DNA of 64,000 bases from Gordius sp. MW1 (taxonomy: Eukaryota; Nematomorpha; Gordioida; Gordea; Gordiidae), in the NCBI GenBank assembly GCA_964036665.1, contig OZ038531.1:1116001-1180000 (forward strand), read 5' to 3'. Position 1 is the stretch's first letter. Each line of letters begins with the position of its first letter. A model generated the notes under the pieces. The model did no database searches, was not told where the DNA came from, and saw only the letters and a program-made list of their open reading frames with translations. Of the stretch, positions 48,901-58,201 are shown in pieces. A program made the translations under genes and the position numbers.

Positions 48901-49642
48901 ATAAAAGACAAGAAATGATGGCCGAAATGAAGAAACGGGAAGAAGAGTTGAGGAAAAGTTTTGTGCAAAGAGTCAAAGATAAAGAACAAGAACTGAAAGA
49001 ATCTGAAAAAGAAGTGATTTTTTATTTCATTGCATTATTTAACTTTTTAACGTAAAAAAAGTTTTTAAACATTAGAATTTTATTTAAAATGTAAAAATCA
49101 TAGTTTAAATATAAATTTCAACGGCCTAAATAAAACGCTGGTCTTACATATCTATTAAAATGCCGATAAGTTAAGGTTGGGTCATATTAACCCCTTATCT
49201 TATGTCCCTCTTAGCTAAAAAATGTATATCAATCAAGGGTTGTGAAATTTGTTTTTTTACTTTATAGTGTAATATATTATTTTTGGACGAGTAAGTAGTA
49301 AAATTTAATATACACCTCTCAAAAAGTGGTTTTAGAGTTAGTGTTTTAAAGAACTTTTAAAAAATTGGTTTTTGTAGCAAAATATTTTTTGAAAAATTAC
49401 TTTTGGATGATCTAATGATTGTGAATTTTTGATTTTGTTTCCAAAAGTTGTACAGCAAATTTGAAAATTTGAAGAAAGTACATAACGATGATAAGCGAAA
49501 ATTGGAGGAAAAACGAAAAATGTTAGAACAAGATGTGGATGCATTAACTAGACGAAAACAACAGGCACAAACAGCTACGATGAAGAAAAAAAAGTGCCAG
49601 CATTTTAAAAAACATAATTATAGGAAAATTTTAAATAATTAA
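39937..49642 (+). CDS. SEPTIN6: Septin, SEPT6/8/11 group (8 exons found)
   Basis: GTP-binding filament protein of the cell cortex. Exons: 39937-40042 (an acceptor-like AG at 39920-39921 allows a separate upstream first exon), 41050-41245, 42273-42413, 43286-43493, 48004-48100, 48417-48592, 48888-49013, 49448-49642. All phases agree; the product from the first ATG is 414 residues (family about 430). It shows [12 protein letters not shown], the P-loop GETGLGKST (36-44), [12 protein letters not shown] (G3), ISKAD (G4) and ARQYPWG of the septin unique element. A C-terminal coiled coil spans about 309-400. The sequence resembles the SEPT6 group much more than SEPT2, 7 or 9. The intron after 48100 starts GC, not GT. 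Several introns hold transposons. Confidence 0.94.
40074..40209. mobile_element. TA-flanked MITE, family 'GTGTTGTAAAA', copy 3
   Basis: It starts GTGTAATAAAAGAGG and ends CCCAGCCGTTTTTACAACAC, with TA on both sides (40072-40073, 40210-40211). It lies 30 bp into the first septin intron found. Confidence 0.65.
40786..40960. mobile_element. TA-flanked MITE, family 'GTGTTGTAAAA', copy 4
   Basis: It starts GTGTTTTAAAAGCGGCTGGG and ends CAGCCGCGTTTTTACAACAC, with TA at 40784-40785 and 40961-40962. It is in a septin intron. Confidence 0.78.
41246..42272. other. Septin intron 2 with MITE fragments
   Basis: It contains a GC-rich patch (GCCGGCCCGGCCGGC at about 41270), a degenerate hAT-type MITE at about 41680-41840 (GCGTATCCAGGAGG on the left, long poly-C tracts) and the right half of a 'GTGTTGTAAAA' MITE ending at about 41928 (GCCGTTTTTAAAACACTA). 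Short ORFs here lack support. Confidence 0.5.
42581..42856. mobile_element. TA-flanked MITE, family 'GTGTTGTAAAA', copy 6
   Basis: It starts GTGTCGTAAAAAGACCTGGG and ends CCCGGGTGTTTTTACAACAC; TA flanks it at 42579-42580 and 42857-42858. Longer than other copies because its interior blocks (GGTCTGTTTTT, GTCGACC) are repeated. Confidence 0.75.
42859..43184. mobile_element. pogo/Tigger-like MITE
   Basis: The ends are CAGTC...GACTG with TA at 42857-42858 and 43185-43186. The interior repeats GCGATTAA and CGATTAAACGAT motifs. CAGTC ends with TA duplications fit pogo-type elements. It directly abuts the preceding MITE and shares its TA. Confidence 0.7.
43941..47903 (+). mobile_element. DNA transposon with inverted repeats of about 570 bp, inside septin intron 4
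   Basis: The left end GGGCCATTCCATG (43941) is mirrored by CATGGAATGGCCC (ending 47903); TATA lies outside both ends. The inverted match continues to about 44515 and from about 47338. The arms include a short ORF that appears in both orientations because it is part of the repeat. The element lies wholly within the septin intron 43494-48003 and encodes a transposase-like gene between the arms. Confidence 0.88.
44828..47097 (+). pseudogene. Transposase-like gene of the 4-kb transposon (broken)
   Basis: It starts MPKTTYCC with a Cys pattern (CC...CDTCRK), suggesting an N-terminal zinc-binding region. The C-terminal part (46063-47097) has [25 protein letters not shown] and [20 protein letters not shown], whose acidic residues could form a DDE/D site. 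Proteins with this core are widespread in invertebrate genomes, often unnamed; I do not assign a superfamily. An in-frame TAG at 45455-45457 and a frameshift between about 45844 and 46063 break it. The segment between the ORFs still encodes a related CLHCPG block, so the original protein was probably about 750 residues. Confidence 0.75.
48101..48102 (+). other. GC splice donor of a septin intron
   Basis: Exon 5 ends GTACAAG and the intron begins GCACGT. The phase-1 G joins TT at 48417 to give Val of the conserved VENESHCDF block. The nearest GT would cause a stop just after the junction. The acceptor is a normal AG. Confidence 0.75.
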
Positions 49643-52245
49643 TTGATTTTTTTGCAATTTTTAATAGTAGTTTTGAGAACTTATTTTAGTCCTTCTGGAG
49701 ATTTTAAAAATGAAATGATTTCTATTGTAGTTATTGTGTTTGAACAATTTATAATACTAATAGATAAACCACTTAATTAGCTTTAATTTTTATTTAGACA
49801 CATTTTTAAGGCTTTTTTTTAAATTAACGATAATATATCAAGAGTAATAAAAGTTATTTTAATTTAATGTATCTTGAGAAAATTTATATATAGAAGTTAT
49901 ATATATCTCAAAATATTATTCATAACTTTGTGGCTTTTTCTTTAGATCTTTCATGTGAAGACATCAATCACGGCCCTATCGTAACCAGTGTAGCATTTAA
50001 ATCGTGCAAAACAGACCTTATATTTTATACTATTTTATTATAAACTGCGAATGTAATTGAATTCAATACTAATTTTTATACTTAGTTTTATAGACATGAT
50101 TTATATACTTTTGTAAAAGTTTACTACAAATCTAAACACCACCACCTTTTTAACACTTAAATTTTAGATATTATATACGTTTCTTATCTAATAAAATTTG
50201 GAAAAGTACTGTATCAAATTTTTGCTTGTAGAATCTTCACTGTGTATTTAACTTTTTATAGTTTTAGTTTGGTTTAACCTGTAAAAAACAAATTGTCTAT
50301 ATATAATTTGTTTTAGTTAAAACAATTTTATGTGAAATAGATTTTAATATGGGATTTAACAGAATTTGATGCTCAGTTTTAATAATGAACACACATAATC
50401 ACTTGTAAGATATAAATAGTGGAAACTGGGTTAGGTTTGAGCCTGTGGCATTATATATCTTAACGTGCCATTTTTAACATCTAGGTTATTTTTATATAAG
50501 TATGATTTTAATACATAAATAACTCATTTAATTATTATATAGTATATAAAATTTATCAAACCAAAATTAGTTAACCAGAATTGAAAATAATTTGAAATGT
50601 AATATCGAATCTTCATTTTTCCGCCATTATGAAATGTGCACAAATATAGGAAGGACATGTAATTTATAGTAAATTTGGTTAAAGTGTTTTTAAAACTTTA
50701 TAATAATAACTATTGAACTAGTTAAAAGTTAAAAGCAGAATTAGAAAATATGTGTATATCAATTATACAATTTCATAAAAATAAAAAATAAATTGTTAAA
50801 ACGATTTAATGCCATCTGCATTAAACTAAATAATCATTTATTAACATTCGTTGCTTTTATTAATCGATGAGGAAGGTACATTTACTTTTATGTTTGATCC
50901 TTGGAAGGAAACTGCAGAAAAACATAGGAGATTGCCAAATTCATAATGGTGGATTGGATTTAACGATACAGGCTTTACCATATAAAACGTTTTACATGAA
51001 TTCCTTCCTTGAAACTTTCCAATTTTTTACTCAAATATAATCGGCCATTGCCATCGTTAGCCAAAATGTAAAAATAAAAATGTAAAAATTTGGTTTAAAA
51101 AGGCTTGTATTTTATAAAAAGATTAAAGAGACAAAGCTCTCTTTTTTGCATCCATCTACCCTTTTTTATACTGATAAAAAATTACACTGTTGGTGCCTTT
51201 TAGAGCTTATGTGCCCAGATAATTTTAATGTCTTACCATTTTAAAATTTAAAATCATGTGCATATCTAATGTATGGCACATTTTGTAAACTGTTAAACCG
51301 AATAAAAATTTAAATCCTTACATACAATACCTAATTTTGATTTTTATATCAGGTCCTATGATATCCAAAAATTAAAAAAACGTAAAGAATTTCATTAGTC
51401 GCTATAAAATATAACGATGTCTCCAAATTAAACAAAATAAAATTTAAAAAATGAGTAAAAATGCCCAATCTAATATACCATTGATAGGAACATGATAATT
51501 TATTTTTTGTTTGATATTTTAAATATTTTTAGACTTTAAAATTAAAAATAAATTCTTAATAAATAACTTACATTATTAACAATGTAACTATCATAATCAG
51601 GGTGATTAACTCATTTAAGAATGCGTGCAAATTAAAATCCATTAAAATATAAATAATTTCATTAAATTAATGTAAGAAGTATAACACAAACAAGGATTTG
51701 TTTAATATAATTCATAAATCAAAAAAATTAAAATATAAACAAATAGGTGTATTAAATTGGTGGATAATATAGGTTTTTATGCGATTTTAAATATATTTAA
51801 CATCAAATAAATCTATTAGATTATAAAATAAAAAACATAAAAATAATTAATTATATAAATAGTACAACGTAAATTATTGCTATTTCTCGCCCTCAAAACA
51901 TCGTAATTTTATATACTTATAAAACATAACTTGCTAACTATGAAATTCTATTATACACAATTTTTATAAGATCAAAATTTTTCAATTTCTCATATATTAC
52001 CTTGTGTTGCATGTTTATAAATAGATATATCTATTTTGTTTAAATAATATTCTAAATAAAAAAACTACTTTAATATGTTAAGGGTAGGAAAAGAATTTAT
52101 ATGAGATTATTTTTTTAAAATATTAACTAACCAACCCTTTTTATCAATGTTCATATTAAAATTACATAATTTTAAAAGCTTTAGGCTTTAATTTTAAATT
52201 ATATTTTTGATCTAACTTTAAAATCATTTAGTATTCATAGGAAGG
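49643..52245. other. AT-rich intergenic stretch after the septin
   Basis: No gene, RNA or recognised element. Very AT-rich with no coding bias. Confidence 0.45.
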
Positions 52246-52680
52246 CTGGCTACCCAAACACCTTGGAGCCCGTCTGCCTTAGCACTACCGATTGGAAAAG
52301 ACCTGACGGGGTCACACTCATCCCATGGTCCCGTGGACTGAATCTCACCTGGGACTTTACCACGGTCGACATATTTGCCCCATCCAACTCCTCTCCCGAC
52401 CTTATAGTCAGTGCAGAGAATAGGAAGACAGCCAAATATTCTTCCCTCGCGGACACAATATTCATTCCCGTAATGGCAACCACAATTAAAAATTTAGGCG
52501 TTGAAGCTCTCGCTCTCCTGAAACAAATTGGAAAAGCGATCTCCAGCGTCTCTTTAGATTTGAAAGAGTACTTTTTTATTAGGCAAAAGACCACATCAAT
52601 GGAAATCGTTAAATCCAACACGATTTCCATACACGGATCAATGCCATCCGTTTAGTTATAACGCGTTTTTATATTTTTTA
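52246..52680 (+). mobile_element. RLE-type LINE, 3' fragment
   Basis: The open frame 52263-52655 encodes the C-terminal endonuclease-like domain: RPDGVTLIPW, LTWDFTTVDIFAPSN, then AENRKTAKYSSL and IFIPVMATT. It matches the C-terminus of the LINE at 15-18 kb, with RPD intact. The 3' end has a hairpin (GGAAATCG at 52601-52608, CGATTTCC at 52621-52628), and about 52606-52665 recurs at 22873-22932. The element is 5'-truncated, as is common for LINE insertions. Confidence 0.8.
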
Positions 52681-53344
52681 GTCACGTATGTAATTCTTTT
52701 TTATACCAATTTCACATAAAAATAACTAAATATTTACGTATTTAAATTTAATTTAAACATTTAATATTAGTTTTGATAACATATCAACCCCTATCTATAC
52801 TAATCTTTAAAATAGATGAACATCTATGGCTTTTAGATCGTCTTTAATAAAATTATTGTAGAAATTTATTTCCATTTTTGAAAGGTTTTTTTTTAAAATG
52901 GGCAAAAGATTATGAAAAACTAGATGATTTGCACTACAAATAAAATAATTCAGCTGCAGCAGCTGAAGAGTTTGCACTTGCATTAACAGAATTCACTAAT
53001 TAAAAATTTGTATTTATTTCTTGTATTTAATACTTATAAAATTAATATTTTTTAGCGAAAAAATAAGAAATGGAACGATTTAAAATAGGATGTTATTTAA
53101 ATACACAGTAATAAATTAAAAAATGCTCAGTAAAATATACTCAATATTTTATTTTAGTGCCCAGTTAAAAATTCAAAATTTCTACATAAATTAACTTTAC
53201 AATGCTCAACTTTAAATTAATAATGCTCAGTATTTTTGCTAAAATGCTCAGTAATATAAATTCATAATCTGTGATATTGATTTGTTTTGCACTTATATTT
53301 TATAAATAATATTTTTTTTGGTATACAATTTTTTTTAAATAAAT

Positions 53345-53945
53345 TAAGATTTGCCCTCCTCCCTTTTATTGTCGCGGGTTTCCCCTCCCCCTCTTATTTT
53401 TTACCCTCACCAGGGGGGGGGGGTGATTTGCCCACCTTTTTTTTACCCTCTTTCTCACCCTGGGGGGGAGGGGATAAATTGCCCCGCCCCTCCCCACTTT
53501 TTTAACCTTCTTTCTCACCCGGGTGGGAGGGTGATTTGGGCCCCCCCCTTTTCACCCGGGGTGGGGGCCCTCCGGGGTAGAAAGAGGGCAGATAATAAAA
53601 TATAAGGGGAGAGGTGAAAAAAATCGGGGGGGGGGGGGGGGGGGGGTAGCAAATCAACCCCCGGATAAAAAATAGGGCAAAAAATAAGAGGGGGGGGCAA
53701 ATCAACCCTCCCCCCCCCCCTCCGGATGAGAAAGAGGGTAAAAAATAAGGGGAGGGGTAAAAAAAGAGGGGGGGGGGAAGCAAATTACCTTCCCCCCCCC
53801 TGGAGAGAAAGAGGGTAAAAAATAGGGGGGGGGGCAAATCACCCCCCTCCCCCCTGGTGAGAAAGAGGGTAAAAATTAAGGGGGAGGGGGGAAACCAACG
53901 GGACAAAAAAAGGGAGGGGGGGGGCAAAGTTCTTAATTTATATAT
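53345..53945. repeat. GC-rich array of pyrimidine/purine units in head-to-head orientation
   Basis: The left half repeats a unit like TTTTACCCTCTTTCTCACCC plus a poly-G block; the right half repeats its reverse complement (GGTGAGAAAGAGGGTAAAAA). The centre is near 53570-53640, with a G run of over 15. ORFs rich in Pro/Ser/Phe on both strands are products of the repeat. Confidence 0.75.
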
Positions 53946-54882
53946 GATATATCTAGCCAATTTTTATTTAAAGAATTTATTTAGCTCTACAAACGATAAT
54001 TTTGACAACTGTCACCAAAACAGACAAAAATAAATTTTACCCTTTTTCTTAGTCGAACTTTTAAGGTCGACTAAACAAAACCCATGTCTTTTTACCACAT
54101 AGATAACACATAGGATATCTATGAATTGACATTGCTGGTTCAAATCTCGCTTAAACATTAATTTTATTTTATTAAATTTCAGTTACTGAGCAAAAATTTA
54201 CTGAGCAACATAGAAATAATAACAGAACAAATAAATTAATTACTGAGCAAATAATCAAATTACTGAACATTAAATTATCTGAGCATTTGAAAATTTTACT
54301 GAACATTTAATTATTCTATTGAGCAATTGATTATTCTACTGAGCAAAAATTAAATTCTAGGCACAACAATTTGTTCTCTTTAAAATATTGAAAAATACAA
54401 GTATTTAGTCTAAAGAGGCGCTGTCTATAAACATTTATTTTCCTTATTGTTAATTTCATAATTTCTCCATTTTTTAAAGATTCCTTGGCGATAATTTTTT
54501 ATTTTCTATAATAAAACAATGTTATTATTGAATGTGCTGACATCTAGAAAGTGAATATAAAAATAATTCAGGATACATTCTTTAAACAAACAGGATAAAA
54601 AATAAAAGAAATTATTTACGTTAAAATTACGTAATACAAAAATAAATAATTAAAAGGGTTATAATTTTATTTTCTAGAAAGTCGCCAAAAGATTCTTGGG
54701 GATATAATAACTTTTTAAATACAGGAATTTTTAATTAATAATTATAAAAGGTCATTTGATAGATTTTATATAATGTTTAACAAAATATAATCAATAATTT
54801 AAAATTTTGGGGTATAAGCTAATTTTAAATTTCATATTTTAATACAATTTTTTTAATATTATTTTTTTTTAATTTTCTAAAG
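53946..54882. other. AT-rich stretch before the micro-exon gene
   Basis: About 54040-54100 is a partial 'GTGTTGTAAAA' MITE (GGTCGACTAAACAAAACCC, then TTTTTACCACA). About 54185-54345 repeats TACTGAGCAA-like words. The first exon(s) and promoter of the micro-exon gene should be here or further left, but no start could be supported. Confidence 0.4.
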
Positions 54883-57800
54883 GTATTGCCAGAGCTCTGC
54901 ATGAGGAAACAATACTTAATGGAGTTGAGGGTGTGTTTTATACATGAATTATACAATTATAACATTCTGAAATTTAAATATTAAACCAAATTTAATATTT
55001 ACAATAAAAATAATTTTATAAAAAATTTAAATATATATTAATATCAATTATTTAAAATTATTTTGTTTAAGATTAAAATATCTTTTAGTAAATTTATAAT
55101 GGGTTTTATAAGGGATGAACACAAAGACTATCACACAGCTTTACAATGAAATCTTTAAAGAAGCTGAATTTCAAAGCAAGAATAAATTTTGAGATAATTT
55201 TATTCAAAATAAAAACAATATTTTATATTTAAAATTCTTAAAATAATATCTCATAACTTATAATTTAATTACAAAAATTAAATCTATACAAATATTTTTT
55301 TGTATGAAACACAAAATCTAGCGAAAGAAGAAAATATAAACTTTTTAGATACAGAAACATCTGAACATGAATTATCGGACGGTAAGAATTTTTAAACTTA
55401 AGATTATTATTAAAGAATTAGTTTGGGGTACATCTGACCCCAGCGCACCAATTTTCTACACCGTGATTTGTTCACTTTCTTTTTGATCGTCATATTAAAC
55501 AGATTCTTCCGACAGTGAAACGGAGAATGAGATTTCTGATAGTATAGGTAGTAAATGTTTAAAATAAATTTAAGTTAATAAAAAACACACAAAATTTGTG
55601 GCTCTAATCAAATAAATAATTTATTAAAAAATAAATTATATATGAAAGAAGATAATATAATTAAATACTTATTTTGTATTAATTATTAGAAATTTAATTT
55701 ATTTTATTTTAATTGGTATCTGATCTTCTTTATATAGCAAGCTCTGACAGTGAAAGTGTAGAATCTGATAGCATCAAAAGTTCTAAATTTTTAAATTTCT
55801 TAAAATTTATTTTTATTTAAATTCAATTAAATTCAAATAAATTTTGGTTTACCAGGTGAATTATCAGATGGAGAAGAGATGAATGGGGCACCAGAAAGTG
55901 AAAATGAAAGTAAATTATTATTTAATTTATACTAAAATTTTCAATAAATTTCTTAAATTTTTTTATTTTCATTTTCATTTTAAGATGAGGGGGTTGTTGA
56001 AGAAGAAATTGCTGGCTTAAATTTATAGCACCATATTTAAATTTAGGTATTTGAATATTTTTAAACTTTTTAGATAAATTTTGTTAAAAAGAATTTTTAT
56101 TATTATCTTAATTGAAATTTTAAAGAAATAGAGGGAGTGAATCCATTTTCCTTAATGCAAAGTATGAACACTAAAATTAAATACTTATGATTTTTTCTAT
56201 GAATCATTATTTACATTCAATTTAATTTAATATATTTTAATAAATTAGCTACTAATGGAATATTGAGAAGTATTTTATATCAAACTAATCCTGATAAATT
56301 ATAAATTTTAATTTCCAAATGTTTCGATTTCTAGGGCTATTCGGATGTGCTTCAAGTTAATAAATTGCCCACAAATTCATATTTAAATTATATTTACAGG
56401 ACTTGAAAGCTTATTCAGCGGTATAATATTATCTATTCCATTTATTTGTATTTTTAAGATATTTCTAATCTTAGATTAGGTAAAAATTTATTAATTCTCT
56501 TTACCCATTTATTGAAATTAAAATTAAATTTTTTATTCTTTGCATTCAGATTATCAATGGGCTTTAAATGGTAAAATTTAGTTTTCCAATTTATATAATA
56601 ATTCTCCCCCCCCCTATTAGTTCTCAATGAAGATGGTAAGATAATAATTCAATATTACGTTGGAGAGCAAAACTATTTTAAAAATATTTTTTATCTAAAA
56701 ATTATAAATTTTAATTTGAGTATTAAACCCTTAGGTGTAGTAAATTTAGCTGAAGGTATCCAACATATTTTAACTAATAAACTTATAGAATTTGCGAAAA
56801 AAATTACATTGAAAAAACAAAATTTTCATTCAGTTTTAGGACGTTCGATATTCTATGCATACTATTTTTACAAGAATACTAGCATTGCTGTGTAATTTGT
56901 TAAACGCAGATTTTAATCAAGGTACGTATCATTTAATAGCAACTTTTTCAAGCCTTAATTTTTTATTGAAACTAAAACAGTTCAAGAAATACTTTTAAAT
57001 AGTAAGTTAAATTAAATTACAATATGGAGGATTTGTTAATCAACCGGTAAACTTTTGCAGATTCTGGTGGAGTTTTTCGTTGTGAACACGAATATATATT
57101 TTATTATTTTGCTATACGTCTTTCTGAAATATTTACTGTTGAAGTTGCTACTACAAACGGGACCGGGTCAAAATAGCAGAAAAAAAACAGCAGAATTGGT
57201 CAGAACTGGTCAGATCAAGATTGGTCAGGAGGGTTAAGGTTTGGGTTAGTGTTTTAGGTCAGCGTTTTAGGTTAAAGTCAGGGTTAGGATTAGATGCACA
57301 TCAAATTCCCTCCCCATTTGAGATTTAATTCTAATATATTGATTATCTAAAATCTTGTTCTGACCAGTTCTGACGAATTCTGCTGTTTTTTTCTGGTATT
57401 TTGACCCCGATTCCTACAAACAGTTTGCCGGTTGATTTTTCTTGTTGAACCGTGTTATCTAAATTTTCAAAAAAAATTTTCAATCTTTTAGGTTTGAGAG
57501 TCAGAATAAAAAGTAATAATATTAAACTAAATATTACAAAACAAATATTTAATAAGATTACATTAAAATTTTAATTAATTTTACGAAGGATTAATGCCAG
57601 ATATTAAAGGTATTGTCCATTTTTGTCCGAATTCATAGAAAATATTAACCCTGATTTTCATAATATGATTTTTGAATATAATACATTTGTGTATTTTTAA
57701 GGAGTCTTTAATTCTATAACAGGTAAATGTTATGAATATTCATAGAGGCATGCCTAGCCATTTGATTAAATAAATAGCTTTTAAAAAATTTTATATCTTT

Positions 57801-58201
57801 ATTTAAACAATTAAAAATTATTTATAGTGAAATGTATGCTAGTTACATTCAGATTTATGAAATTAAAAACTTCTCATGAAACCTTAAAATAATTGTTTTC
57901 CTGAGTATATTAAATGATATTTTTAATGTTCACGGAATTGGCAATCTTATGGATGGTATAAAATTTCTATTCATAGCATACTTTGTTTTTCATAAAATAT
58001 TCTTAAATTTACTTTAGAATTAAAAAAAATTAACCCGAACCTTTGGGATAAAAAACTTAAGCAAAAATTATATTTTTTAGATCCAGCATTAAAAGCAGGT
58101 ATTAAATTTCAAATCTATAGACAATTTAAAACCTAAAATTATTATCGAAATGTTTTTATAATTTAACGCTCATTTTAGTTGAACAAAATCGTTTTATATA
58201 A
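54883..58201 (+). CDS. Micro-exon gene: about 22 symmetric phase-1 exons
   Basis: Exons: 54883-54930, 55113-55175, 55322-55381, 55503-55547, 55738-55779, 55856-55909, 55985-56028 (cassette with stop), 56126-56161, 56249-56269, 56335-56355, 56400-56420, 56459-56479, 56550-56570, 56621-56635, 56735-56755, 56910-56921, 56981-57001, 57492-57512, 57589-57609, 57702-57722, 58018-58098, 58179-58201 (TAA). Apart from the two stop-bearing exons, every one is a multiple of three, starts two bases into a codon and ends after base one. Ten are exactly 21 nt. Donors are GT except GC after 55175. The first block is acidic (ELSDG, SSDSETENE, SSDSESVES); the second is short mixed modules (RLESLFS, DYQWALN, VQEILLN). 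The shared phase and open frame across so many sites are unlikely by chance. The start exon was not found. The design recalls schistosome MEGs; no protein family is recognised. Confidence 0.72.
57039..57437. mobile_element. Repeat with ATCAACCGG ends, carrying a nested MITE
   Basis: ATCAACCGGTAAACT on the left pairs with AGTTTGCCGGTTGAT on the right. The interior holds the dispersed TTTGCAG-GTGAACAC repeat found near 20.97 and 25.05 kb. It lies in the intron 57002-57491 of the micro-exon gene. Confidence 0.55.
57159..57413. mobile_element. MITE, 255 bp, 8-bp duplication CTACAAAC
   Basis: The ends GGGACCGGGTCAAAATA and, on the complement, GGAATCGGGGTCAAAATA begin inverted repeats of about 55 bp containing CAGCAGAATT and GTCAGAACTGGTCAGA. 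CTACAAAC flanks it exactly (57151-57158, 57414-57421). The interior, TTAGGTCAGCGTTTTAGGTT to TCCCCATTTGAGATTTAAT, matches the interior of 37926-38164 in reverse. Confidence 0.82.

Noticed and set aside
53502-53960. 152-codon Pro/Phe/Ser-rich minus-strand ORF
   Set aside because: Translation of the GC-rich array; both strands and several frames stay open for the same reason.
57061-57066. Possible 6-nt micro-exon
   Set aside because: It fits the phase, but the AG...GT lies in a dispersed repeat present at two other loci.
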